From assembly GCA_015709595.1 (NCBI GenBank), contig CP054178.1, forward strand, positions 558,001 to 622,000: a stretch of 64,000 nucleotides of DNA, given 5' to 3'. Below are positions 1 to 8,025 of the stretch, piece after piece (within the stretch, counting starts at the first letter, position 1; the number at the start of each line of letters is the position of its first letter). The notes below the pieces were generated by a model that saw only the letters and a program-made list of their open reading frames with translations, was not told where the DNA came from and did not search any database. Both the position numbers and the translations under genes were made by a program. Source of the DNA: Phycisphaeraceae bacterium. Lineage in GTDB: Bacteria; Planctomycetota; Phycisphaerae; Phycisphaerales; SM1A02.

Positions 1-493
1 CCTGCCCGTTGCCCGCCGTGCCCCACCACGCACGATCCGTCCCTGACCCGTTGCCGATGGCGTAGGGGACGACCCAGTAGCGCTGTTGCGGTGGCAAGAA
101 GATCTTTGCCATGTCAAACCGAACTGAGTACAGGTGCAGTTCGGGATTGCCGTTCCATGCCCCCAAGTCGGTGACCTGCGAATCGGCAGATGTCTTGAAC
201 AGCGGGCCGTCTGGTGTGGCTCCTTGCCGAATCTCGAGCCGGAACTCGGTTGGCGCATTCGGGAAAGTCACGATCAACGCCACCGTGATCGACCGGATAC
301 CTGTTTTACTACCCGGCCAATTGAAGTCGTCGGCAGTCATCGCTTCCGGTGTAGATGTGCCGACTTCGGACGGCGAGCGGTCGACAAAGTCATGTGGTTG
401 ATTGAGGAAGATGTCGGCGCGCACCTGTGCAGTCAGCGCCAACGCGAACAGAACTGCCGCAACGGATGCGTGTTTACGGCGAGCAAACTGCAT
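1..493 (-). CDS. Exported protein of unknown function, 3' end cut off by the window edge
   Basis: An open frame runs from an ATG at 493 to the edge of the window, so only about 164 N-terminal residues are visible. The start has a clear GGAGGT Shine-Dalgarno five bases upstream. The N-terminus MQFARRKHASVAAVLFALALTAQVRA reads as a Sec signal peptide: Arg/Lys-rich head, hydrophobic core, AxA-like cleavage site. The mature part begins DIFLNQPHDF and is rich in Asp, Thr and aromatic residues, with AMTADDFNWPG and a later WVVPYAIGNGSG. This composition is typical of secreted beta-rich proteins of Planctomycetes, some of which end in a PEP-CTERM anchor. The C-terminus lies outside the window, so an anchor cannot be checked. 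No specific family was recognised. Confidence 0.7.
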   Translation of the reverse strand, partial: MQFARRKHASVAAVLFALALTAQVRADIFLNQPHDFVDRSPSEVGTSTPEAMTADDFNWPGSKTGIRSITVALIVTFPNAPTEFRLEIRQGATPDGPLFKTSADSQVTDLGAWNGNPELHLYSVRFDMAKIFLPPQQRYWVVPYAIGNGSGTDRAWWGTAGNGQ

Positions 494-551
494 GACTCAC
501 CTCCGCTTCAAGCCATCAAGGAACATCGTGCCGGATTTTTCTTGACAGTCC

Positions 552-734
552 ATGTTTTTTGCAAAATGTGTGCCGATCAAACACACCGGCTGTGTCGGGC
601 CGGGCGAATGGGACTTCGTCGCCGATGATGGGCGGATGGATGTGCGGATCGAAATGACCCGCCCGGCGAGCAGCCCCACCGATACGCTGACTTCTCATTA
701 CGACTTCGTGCAGCTGGTGGTGGTGGACAACTGA
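552..734 (+). pseudogene. Probable 3' remnant of a decayed gene
   Basis: The frame from about 597 to the TGA at 734 has strongly GC-biased third positions and reads like real protein, for example GEWDFVADDGRMDVRIEM and a final YDFVQLVVVDN. The first 45 bases after the ATG at 552 are AT-rich, carry no Shine-Dalgarno and do not share that codon bias. I infer the 3' end of a gene whose front part has been lost. A genuine 60-residue protein is possible but less likely. No family was recognised. Confidence 0.3.
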
Positions 735-756
735 CGCGAAAGAACGCCGCCACACC

Positions 757-1818
757 TCACCGCTCCGCCTTCGCCTCGCGCTCCATCAGCAGGGCCAGGG
801 CCTCGGCGGGGGTAAGCCCTTCGAAGAGAATCCGGTGCACCGCGTCGGTGATGGGCATGTCCACGCCCAGCCGCGCGGCGAGCCGCTTCACGCTGGCGGT
901 GGTGGCGACGCCCTCGATGATGGAGTCGGTGGTTCGGGTGATGGTGTCGAGCGATTCGCCCTTGCCCAGCCGCTCGCCGCACGTGCGGTTGCGCCCCTGC
1001 GGGCAGAAGCAGGTGGTGGCCAGGTCGCCCACGCCCGCCACGCCGTAGAAGGTGTCGGCCCGGGCGCCGAGGGCGACGCCCAGCCGGGCGATCTCCGCCA
1101 GCCCGCGCGCCAGCAGGGCCGACTTGGCGTTGTAGCCCAGTCCAAGCCCGTCCACAATGCCCGCGGCGATGGCGATGATGTTCTTCACCGCCCCGGCAAT
1201 CTCGACACCCTTCACATCGTCGTTGGTGTAGATGCGCAGGTACGGCGTGGACAGCACCGCCTGCGCCTGAATCGCGTCGGCGGGTTCGGACGAGGCCGCC
1301 ACCATCGTCGCGGGCAGTCGCCGCGCCAGTTCCGCGGCGATGGTCGGCCCGGAGACGCAGACGTACGGGCGGCGCGGCGGCGACTGAGCGGCGGAACCTC
1401 CTCTCCCGCCGGGAGAGGGTCGGGGTGAGGGCGGCTCGCCGTCCACCACCTGCTCCAGCACCTGCAGAGGCGTCAGCAGCGTTTCCTGCTCGATGCCCTT
1501 CGACACGGACCAGATCGGCACGCCCGGCTCGACGAAGGGAGCCAGCCGCGACCACACCGGGCGGATGAACTGGGTGGGAATGGCGTCCACCATGACGGCG
1601 GCGTGCCGGCAGGCCTCCGATTCCTCGGCCGTGATGAGAACCGAGTCCGGCAGAGCCAGCCCCGGCAATCGGCGAGGCGACTTGCGCGTTCGGACCAGTT
1701 CGACGATCTCGGAGCGGAAGGGCCCCCACAGGACCACGTCCAGCCCCTTCTCCGCCAGCAGACGGGCCAGAACCAGCCCCATCTGCCCATCGCCGATGAC
1801 CGCCGCTTTGTCCGCCAC
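757..1818 (-). CDS. gpsA: Glycerol-3-phosphate dehydrogenase [NAD(P)+]
   Basis: This enzyme reduces dihydroxyacetone phosphate to sn-glycerol 3-phosphate, the backbone of phospholipids; it is cytosolic. The N-terminal Rossmann motif is VIGDGQMG (the family normally has GxGxxG), followed by SVSKGIE, CVSGPTIAAELA, the catalytic-lysine segment GAVKNIIAIAAGIVDGLGLGYNAKSAL, GVAGVGDLATTC and a GRNRTCGERLGKG stretch. The start is taken as GTG at 1818, six bases after CAGGAG; an in-frame ATG lies 39 bases upstream (1857). The protein is 353 residues, about 20 longer than usual. The excess is a Pro/Gly/Arg-rich segment at about residues 126-148 encoded by a palindromic repeat (see 1398-1431). It sits in a surface position between the nucleotide-binding part and the SGP motif, so the enzyme is probably still functional. 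The gene is divergent from the ATPase at 2087. Confidence 0.93.
   Translation of the reverse strand: MADKAAVIGDGQMGLVLARLLAEKGLDVVLWGPFRSEIVELVRTRKSPRRLPGLALPDSVLITAEESEACRHAAVMVDAIPTQFIRPVWSRLAPFVEPGVPIWSVSKGIEQETLLTPLQVLEQVVDGEPPSPRPSPGGRGGSAAQSPPRRPYVCVSGPTIAAELARRLPATMVAASSEPADAIQAQAVLSTPYLRIYTNDDVKGVEIAGAVKNIIAIAAGIVDGLGLGYNAKSALLARGLAEIARLGVALGARADTFYGVAGVGDLATTCFCPQGRNRTCGERLGKGESLDTITRTTDSIIEGVATTASVKRLAARLGVDMPITDAVHRILFEGLTPAEALALLMEREAKAER
1398..1431. repeat. Palindromic dispersed repeat inserted in frame in gpsA
   Basis: The core CTCTCCCGCCGGGAGAG (1401-1417) is a 7-bp inverted repeat followed by GTCGGGGTGAGGGCGG. The same unit occurs twice in the aldehyde dehydrogenase gene at 11391-11483. 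Its length keeps the gpsA frame open. Confidence 0.75.
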
Positions 1819-2086
1819 GTGGTGCTCCTGATGTTGCCGGGAACCCCGCATCATGGCGTGAACCGTCGAGCATGGCAACCTCCCGGAAAATGCATCTGGC
1901 GCCTTTTCCGGCTCGAACCGCGTGGGAACGGGGTGCGTAGGATGGCTGGCCCAGCCCGCGCCCGACGGGGGCGGCGTCATGTCTTGGGCTGATCGTCCTG
2001 ACGTTGCCGGTCTGTCCCGGCACTGACGCCGGGATTCTGGGCACTGGTCTGAATCGTCCTGACCTTGAGCACGCTGGAGTTGACGC

Positions 2087-4171
2087 ATGGCCGAGAACGC
2101 GCCTGCCTCGTCCGCCCCTCACGCCGCAGCGGCGGCGCTGGACCCGTCGCTGGCGGCGGAGATCGCCACGCCCGAACTGGACAACAAGGGGGCGGAGCGG
2201 CTGGAGCGGCAGCTTTTCACGGCCCTGATCGGCGCGGTGCTGCTGCTGATGTCGTGGGTGGGCACGTTGACCGACATTCATCCGGATGTCGCCGCCATTC
2301 CCGCCGCCGTCGGCGCAGTGATGCTGGCCATTCCCCTGCTGGTGCAGGCATACCGCGAGGTGAAGTCGGGCAAGCCGTCCAGTTCCGCGCTGGCGGCCAT
2401 CGCGGTGTCGGCGGCCATCGCCCTGCAGTTGTACCTGGCGGCGGGGTTCCTGGCGCTGTTTCTGCGCATGGCCGACCTGATTCTCAGCCGCACCGCGTGG
2501 GGTGCGCAGCGGGCCATCCGCGAACTGGTCGGGCTGACGCCCAAGATCGCCCGCCTGGTCACCGCCGGTGAGGAGCGCATCGCGCCGCTGAAGGAAGTGA
2601 AGGTCGGCGATGTCGTCCGCGTGCGCCCCGGCGAGAACCTGCCGGTGGACGGACGCGTCATCCGCGGGCAGAGCGACATCAACCAGGCGTCGCTCACCGG
2701 CGAGGCGGTGCCCATCGAGGCCTCCGCGGGCACGCAGGTCTACGCCGGCACCACCAACCTCACGGGCCAGATCGATATCGAGGTGACCGCCATCGCGGGC
2801 GACACCACCATCGGCAAGGTGGAGCAGCTCATCCGCGAGGCGGAGTCGGCCAAGAGCGCGCGGCAGGAGTTCGTCGAGCAACTCGCCTCCTACTACCTGC
2901 CCGTGGTGCTGATGGTGGCGCTGCTGGTGTGGTTCTTCACCTCCAAGAGCGCGGACCCCGCGGTGAGCCAGCAGGCCATCGTGCGGGCCATCACCGTACT
3001 GGTGGTCACCTGCCCCGGCGCGCTGCTGATCGCCCACCCCACCGCCATGGTGGCGGCGTTCGCGGCGGCGGCCCGCGTGGGCATCATGATCAAGCAGACG
3101 CGCACGCTCGAGGCGGCGGCCCGCATCGACACCGTCATCATGGACAAGACCGGCACGCTCACCACCGGGCGCTTCGCGGTCAGCCGGCTGGCTCCCGCCG
3201 AGGGCGTGGACGGCGCCACGCTGCTGCAGGCGGCGGCGGACGGCGAGCAGCACTCCAATCACCCGCTGGCCAAGTCCATTCTCGAAACCGCCAGGCAGGC
3301 CCGCATCACCCCCAACCGCATCGAGCGCTACGAAGAGGCGCATGGTCGGGGCGTCATCGCCCATTCGCCAGGCGGGGACATCCACGTCGGCCGCGCCTCG
3401 TGGCTCAGGGAGCTCAACCCCGCCATCGCACCCGAACTGGCCAAGGTGGAGGAGAAGATCGAAGGCATGTCGGGCGTCCACGTGATGGTCGGCGGGCGAT
3501 ATCTCGGCGCCGTCGGGCTGGAGGACAAGCTCCGACGCAACGCGCCGGAGGTGGTCGCCTCGCTCCGCCAGCTGGGCGTGCGCCGCGTGTGCATCTTCAC
3601 CGGCGACAAGCTGGGCGTGGCCAAGCGCGTCGGGCAGGCGGTGGGCGTAGACGCCATCGAGGCCGAGTGTCTGCCCGAGGAGAAGCACGAGGAACTCAAG
3701 TACCTGCTCGCCAAGGGGCACCACTGCCTCGTGGTGGGTGACGGCATCAACGATGGTCCCATTCTCGCCAGCGCCGACGTGGGCGTGGCCATGGGTCTGT
3801 CGGGCACGGACATCGCCACCAACTCCGCCGGCGTGGCCCTGATGAACGACGACCTGCGCCACATCCCCTTCCTCATCGAGCTCGCCAATAAGACCCGCGC
3901 CATCATTGCCCAGAACATCGGCGCGTCGCTCGGCCTGGCGGTCATCGGCCTGGCGCTGGCGGCCACGGGCCTCATCACGCTCTGGATTACTCCCGTCTAT
4001 TACATGCTGGGGTACATCTTCGTGCTGGGCAACAGCGCCCGACTGGTCCGGTTCGGCGAGGGCTTCGTCGAGGCGGAGGAAGCCCGGCGTCAGATCGAAG
4101 CCAGCCGCGTCGTCAAGCGGGACCGCGGCGCCCTGAGCGCCCGGACGGCCCCGGCGGGGACCGCGGGCTGA
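2087..4171 (+). CDS. P1B-type (heavy-metal) cation-transporting ATPase with a CPG signature
   Basis: This is an integral membrane ATP-driven metal pump of 694 residues. Visible P-type motifs are LTGEA (about 203), DKTGTLT with the phosphorylated Asp at about 353, the P1B-specific SNHPLA (about 390) and GDGINDGPILASADVG (about 551). Hydrophobic segments lie at about 45-65, 75-95, 110-130, 260-285, 300-325 and near the C-terminus (620-655). The metal-binding turn in the membrane reads TCPGALLIAHP at about 308-318, where most family members have CPC, SPC, TPC or CPH. The N-terminus has no CxxC heavy-metal domain, and GDGINDGP replaces the usual GDGINDAP. Substrate therefore cannot be assigned from the motifs. 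The gene appears to stand alone, divergent from gpsA. Confidence 0.9.
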   Translation: MAENAPASSAPHAAAAALDPSLAAEIATPELDNKGAERLERQLFTALIGAVLLLMSWVGTLTDIHPDVAAIPAAVGAVMLAIPLLVQAYREVKSGKPSSSALAAIAVSAAIALQLYLAAGFLALFLRMADLILSRTAWGAQRAIRELVGLTPKIARLVTAGEERIAPLKEVKVGDVVRVRPGENLPVDGRVIRGQSDINQASLTGEAVPIEASAGTQVYAGTTNLTGQIDIEVTAIAGDTTIGKVEQLIREAESAKSARQEFVEQLASYYLPVVLMVALLVWFFTSKSADPAVSQQAIVRAITVLVVTCPGALLIAHPTAMVAAFAAAARVGIMIKQTRTLEAAARIDTVIMDKTGTLTTGRFAVSRLAPAEGVDGATLLQAAADGEQHSNHPLAKSILETARQARITPNRIERYEEAHGRGVIAHSPGGDIHVGRASWLRELNPAIAPELAKVEEKIEGMSGVHVMVGGRYLGAVGLEDKLRRNAPEVVASLRQLGVRRVCIFTGDKLGVAKRVGQAVGVDAIEAECLPEEKHEELKYLLAKGHHCLVVGDGINDGPILASADVGVAMGLSGTDIATNSAGVALMNDDLRHIPFLIELANKTRAIIAQNIGASLGLAVIGLALAATGLITLWITPVYYMLGYIFVLGNSARLVRFGEGFVEAEEARRQIEASRVVKRDRGALSARTAPAGTAG

Positions 4172-4291
4172 CCCCCGGGCGACCCCTGAGGCGACCGAAA
4201 TCGCGCGAGGTAGAATCCGTATGACCTCGCAGCGGGAAGGCCTTGCGCCATGGCGGCGCTTCGCCCCCGGCCCGCGGAAGGAGCATCGGTC

Positions 4292-4567
4292 ATGGACCTC
4301 ATCCTGCTCGGACAGGACGCCGCGGTGATGGAGCGATTCTTCGACAAGGACATGATCGCCCTGACCATTCCCATCGTCGCCATGGTGGTCGGACTGATCA
4401 TCGCCGTCATCTCCATCGTCGTCGGCGGGATTCGCGCCATCGTGGTGGGGCGCGCCCGCGAGCAGACCAGGCGCGAACTGGCCGCCTACGTGGCCGAGGG
4501 AACGCTCGACGCCGACAAGGCGGTGGCGATTCTCAACGCCGGCGAAGACCTGACGAAGAAGTGCTGA
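4292..4567 (+). CDS. Small single-span membrane protein, unknown function
   Basis: The 91-residue protein starts at ATG 4292, about seven bases after GAAGGAG; another in-frame ATG 42 bases upstream lacks a ribosome site. One long hydrophobic helix (about residues 21-45, IALTIPIVAMVVGLIIAVISIVVGGI) is followed by a charged cytoplasmic tail RAREQTRRELAAYVAEGTLD and ADKAVAILNAG. The tail resembles the short helical C-terminal motifs (SHOCT-like) found after membrane anchors in many bacteria, but the match is loose. It lies 120 bases after the metal ATPase on the same strand and could share its transcript. A TAGAAT hexamer at 4211-4216 could be a -10 box, without a convincing -35. Confidence 0.7.
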   Translation: MDLILLGQDAAVMERFFDKDMIALTIPIVAMVVGLIIAVISIVVGGIRAIVVGRAREQTRRELAAYVAEGTLDADKAVAILNAGEDLTKKC

Positions 4568-4697
4568 ATGTGACCTGTGGACGCGCGGGCCGCATCGACG
4601 CGGGCCGTCGTGCGCCGGCGCGCCAACGATCGTTCACGGAGCGAACCGCCGACTCCTGATGAAACCGGATCTCGGGAGCTCCCGCCTCGGAGTACGC

Positions 4698-5060
4698 GTG
4701 ACTGAGTTCATCTCCGAAGTCATCACGCCGGAGCCGGGATGCTTCGAGGCCGGCCAGATGTCCAGCGGGCTGGCTTCGCTGCCCGCGGCGTTCAACTGGC
4801 GAGGACGACGATACGCGATCGTCGAGTGCCTGGAGCACGTGAAACTCACCTCGCGCGAAGGCGGGTTCGCGCAGGGCGACCGTTACCTCAGACGCCAGCG
4901 TTTCACGGTTCGCCTGGATACCGGCGACATCGCCGTCATCGACTTTCACCGCCACACGCCGGCGCGCCGGGGAAGCGCGGCAGCCAAACACCGCTGGGTG
5001 CTGTACACGATTGAGAGCGAAAAAGATGCGGAAGAAACGGCGGAACCCGGCGGCTGCTGA
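4698..5060 (+). CDS. Conserved small cytosolic protein, DUF6504-like
   Basis: The protein contains ISEVITPEPGCFEAGQMSSG, LPAAFNWRGRRYAIVECLEH and HRWVLYTIE. This arrangement (acidic start, P-x-x-F, basic W-R-G-x-x-Y) matches my memory of the uncharacterised DUF6504 family found in several high-GC bacteria. There is no signal peptide or membrane helix. GTG at 4698 is preferred because CGGAG precedes it by five to six bases and the conserved part begins immediately after; an upstream ATG at 4659 (13 codons more) has no ribosome site. The function is unknown. Confidence 0.65.
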   Translation: MTEFISEVITPEPGCFEAGQMSSGLASLPAAFNWRGRRYAIVECLEHVKLTSREGGFAQGDRYLRRQRFTVRLDTGDIAVIDFHRHTPARRGSAAAKHRWVLYTIESEKDAEETAEPGGC

Positions 5061-5108
5061 TGATGGCGGGCTGATGCGCCATCCGTGGGCACGCTCGTCG
5101 GCGCATGC

Positions 5109-7472
5109 TCACCGTCCGGACTGCGACAGCCCCCGCTCGACGATCAGCTCCAGCAGCCGCACCCGGATGAAATCGCCAGGCGTTGCGGTCAGTTGCTGAG
5201 AGGAAATGGACGCCAGAAGCGATCGTGCCGCCGGTTGCCGGCCCGAGCCCGCCAGCCCCAGCGCCATGACCAGACGGCAACTGACGGGATCGGCGCCCAG
5301 CCGCGCCGCTTCCTCGGCGTAGCCAATCGCCTCGGCATGCAGGTCGTTCATCGTGCTGGCGGCGGCCAAGGTCAGAGCCGTTTCTCCGTCGCCCGGCGCC
5401 AGGCGACGGGCCTGAAGCGCCAGGTCCAGTCCCTCGGCGTGGTTGCGATGCGCCGCATCCGGCGCGAACGTGCGCGCCGTCGCCAGCGCGATGGTCAGAC
5501 CGTTGTCGTCCGGCGTCATCACGCGACCATGACGCCAGGCGCGAATAGCGCCGGACCAGTCGCCCGACTGTCGCAGCGCCATGCCCCACGGGCCGTAGAA
5601 GGGCAGGTCCGGGTTGATCGCCAGCGCCTGCCTGAACCGGGACGCCGCCTCGCCGGGACGACCCATCCGCAGCAGCAGCACCGTTCCCGCCTGCGCGTGG
5701 GCCGCGGCGTACAGCGGATCGAGCGCCGCCGAGCGGTCGAACCACCGCAACGCCTCCTCATCCCGACCCTCCGCCAGCGCCAGAAGCCCGCGATTGAGGT
5801 GGTCAGCGGCCGAGGTCGGCGTGACCTGAAGCGTCCGTTCGATGATCGGTCTGGCCTCTTCCAAGCGCCCCAGCGTGGCGAGCACGGAGCCCAGGCCGCT
5901 CAGCGCCATGCCGTCATCCGCGTCGATCGCCAGGGCCTCGCGGTAGGCGGCGATGGCTTCGTCCAGTCGCCCCGCGTTGCTCAGGGCGTCGCCCAGGCGC
6001 GACCACGGTTCGGCGAAGGGCGGCCGGATGCGCGCCGCTTCGCGCTTCAAGTCATCCAGCGAACTCGCCCGCCCCCCTCCGCTCACCTCGGCGATGAGCG
6101 GGTAGAGGCCCGCGTGCGGGTCTTCCTTCATCCGCTCGGGCCAGTAGAGCCGCGCCGCCACGTCGCGCAGCGGGCCGCGCTCGACGAGCGGAGCGAGAAA
6201 CGTCTCCACGTCCGGGTACACCGCGATGCGATGATCGGTCATCACCGCGTGCACCACGTCGGTCGGACGACGCGCCGGCATGTGGCAGGCGACGCAGTCA
6301 TCCATCGTCAGATGCGCCGGCGCCCCCGAAGGCGACACATCGCAGTCGGCCCGTTCATGGCAGGTGAGGCACTTGTCACGATGGAACTCGCGACGGGACT
6401 CGATCGGAACCTTCCGGTGCGGATCGTGACAGGAAAGGCACGTGAGCCCGCCATTGCTTTGCGTGTAGCACGCGCTCTGGTGCATGCGGTAGGCGTGGTG
6501 GTTGATCTCGAAGCGGGCGGCGTTCTCCGCCGCGTCGCCGTAGTCGATGGGAACGAGGTGCTCGGCCAGGTCGTCGCCGGGCGTGAACTGGTACTCGCCC
6601 CTCCCGAACCGGCGCAGCAGCGTGGTGAACGCGGTCGAGGGTTGCAGGTGGCACTGCAGGCACACGTCGTCGCGCCGCTGAGACGGCAGGCGCGTCGGGT
6701 TCACGATCGACTGAATGATCTCGTCGCGCGCCGCGCCGGGGCGGGCGGCGATCTCGGCGTGACGCGCCCCCGGCCCGTGACACCGCTGGCAGCCGATGCC
6801 CTCGCGCATCTCGCGCGGAAAGACGTGCGGACGGCCGTACTGGTCGCTGCCCACCGGTGCATCCGGGTACGTGTTGTGGCACGCCATGCAGTCGCGCCCG
6901 ATGCGGCGCAGCAGGTCCGGGTTGCGGACCGAGTCGAAGCCCGGCGACATGCCCCAGGTCCGTTCCTGGCTGTACCACGTCAGGGGCAGTTCAAAAAGAT
7001 CGCCCGCCGCCGTCTGATGCGCGTAGCTTCGGGCATGATGGCCCGATCCGATGATCCAGTCGGCCCGTATCTCGATCTCGTTGATCGGCTCGCCATCCGG
7101 CGCGATCTGCCAACGCCGCAGGAACATCGCTCCGTCGCGCTCAACCATCTCGTAGCGTCGGCGCGACGGCGCGTGATCGAAACGCGATGACGTCAGGTTC
7201 TCGATGCGTCGCTCCGGCGTCCATCGGGCGAAGGACTGTCCCATGCCCACGTGATGAAACGAGCGCGCGATCTCCGAATGACAGCTCGAGCACTCGGCGT
7301 CATCAACCCAGCCCTCGGTGACAAGGACGGTCTGCCGCGTCACCGCTCGTGACCCGTTCACTTCGCCGCCGCTCGCGGACTGACTCGCCGGAGGCGCTGT
7401 CGGCGTCTCACCGCCACCGCACCCGCTCAGGAGCAGCGCCAGAACAAACGGGATTGCCCCGCGTGATGCCAT
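5109..7472 (-). CDS. Heptahaem cytochrome c lipoprotein with C-terminal TPR repeats
   Basis: The 787-residue precursor has a lipobox LLLSGC (Cys18), so it is probably lipid-anchored outside the cytoplasmic membrane. Seven CxxCH haem-c sites are visible: CSSCH (61), CMACH, CQRCH, CLQCH, CLSCH, CLTCH and CVACH, all within the first 400 residues, with extra His that could be distal ligands. From about 480 to 760 the sequence changes to repeated helical pairs of TPR type, for example PWSRLGDALSNAGRLDEAIA followed by YREALAIDADD. The layout matches secreted multihaem cytochromes with a TPR tail used in electron transfer or complex assembly; substrate and partner are unknown. It lies 52 bases downstream of, and probably in one operon with, the cytochrome b562 homologue. 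Confidence 0.9.
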   Translation of the reverse strand: MASRGAIPFVLALLLSGCGGGETPTAPPASQSASGGEVNGSRAVTRQTVLVTEGWVDDAECSSCHSEIARSFHHVGMGQSFARWTPERRIENLTSSRFDHAPSRRRYEMVERDGAMFLRRWQIAPDGEPINEIEIRADWIIGSGHHARSYAHQTAAGDLFELPLTWYSQERTWGMSPGFDSVRNPDLLRRIGRDCMACHNTYPDAPVGSDQYGRPHVFPREMREGIGCQRCHGPGARHAEIAARPGAARDEIIQSIVNPTRLPSQRRDDVCLQCHLQPSTAFTTLLRRFGRGEYQFTPGDDLAEHLVPIDYGDAAENAARFEINHHAYRMHQSACYTQSNGGLTCLSCHDPHRKVPIESRREFHRDKCLTCHERADCDVSPSGAPAHLTMDDCVACHMPARRPTDVVHAVMTDHRIAVYPDVETFLAPLVERGPLRDVAARLYWPERMKEDPHAGLYPLIAEVSGGGRASSLDDLKREAARIRPPFAEPWSRLGDALSNAGRLDEAIAAYREALAIDADDGMALSGLGSVLATLGRLEEARPIIERTLQVTPTSAADHLNRGLLALAEGRDEEALRWFDRSAALDPLYAAAHAQAGTVLLLRMGRPGEAASRFRQALAINPDLPFYGPWGMALRQSGDWSGAIRAWRHGRVMTPDDNGLTIALATARTFAPDAAHRNHAEGLDLALQARRLAPGDGETALTLAAASTMNDLHAEAIGYAEEAARLGADPVSCRLVMALGLAGSGRQPAARSLLASISSQQLTATPGDFIRVRLLELIVERGLSQSGR

Positions 7473-7524
7473 GAGAGACCGTCATGGGCGGAACGCCCGC
7501 TCCACCGTGCAGCCAGGTGCCGGC

Positions 7525-8004
7525 TCACTCGTCCACGTTGAACTTTTCGTGGGCCGCGTCGCGCATCTTGACGAGATTCTCCCGGATGCGCTTGGTGGCC
7601 TGTTCGGCGTTCCTGTCGATGATGTCGATCTCCAGCCGCGCCAGTTCCTCGAGCACTTCCGTCATGGCCTTGCGATAGGCCAGCCCGTACGGCTCGCGCT
7701 CCGCGGCGGGAAGGGTGTCCAGCTTCGGCGCGGGCTGCTCCTTGGCGGCCACGATGTGCTTCTGCATCTCGGCCACCAGCTTCAGCGACTCCTGCTGCTT
7801 CGCCGGGTCGCCCACGCTGCGTGCAAGCGAGCGAAGGTTGTTGCGCAAGACCTCCATGCGGTCATGCAGGGAGACATCATCACCCCGATTCGCGCCGCGC
7901 GGTGCGGCCGCGATGAGAGCAGCCGCGACTGCCGCCACCACGACCAGCGACAGTACGGGAATGACGGAACGAACCACGGAGCGGAAACGGAACATGCGAG
8001 TCAT
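7525..8004 (-). CDS. Exported cytochrome b562-family protein
   Basis: The protein has 159 residues, a long hydrophobic signal or anchor (residues 11-34), then a four-helix region. The helix starts line up with periplasmic cytochrome b562: MEVLRNNLRSL at the first helix corresponds to METLNDNL in E. coli, PAPKLDTLP to the TPPKLED turn, and KMRDAAHEKF at the C-terminus to the NAYHQKY segment. The two b-haem ligands, an early Met (Met50) and a late His (His152), are therefore both present. The start ATG has GGAGG six bases upstream. It is transcribed first, just ahead of the multihaem cytochrome, so a role in the same periplasmic electron-transfer step is likely. Physiological partners of b562 are generally unknown. 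Confidence 0.8.
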   Translation of the reverse strand: MTRMFRFRSVVRSVIPVLSLVVVAAVAAALIAAAPRGANRGDDVSLHDRMEVLRNNLRSLARSVGDPAKQQESLKLVAEMQKHIVAAKEQPAPKLDTLPAAEREPYGLAYRKAMTEVLEELARLEIDIIDRNAEQATKRIRENLVKMRDAAHEKFNVDE

Positions 8005-8025
8005 CGAATCCTCCTGGAATGGTTG

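Noticed and set aside
698-3862. Very long antisense open frame over gpsA and the ATPase
   Set aside because: It is the reverse frame of two clear genes in GC-rich DNA, with His/Arg/Gly-rich nonsense content and no ribosome site.
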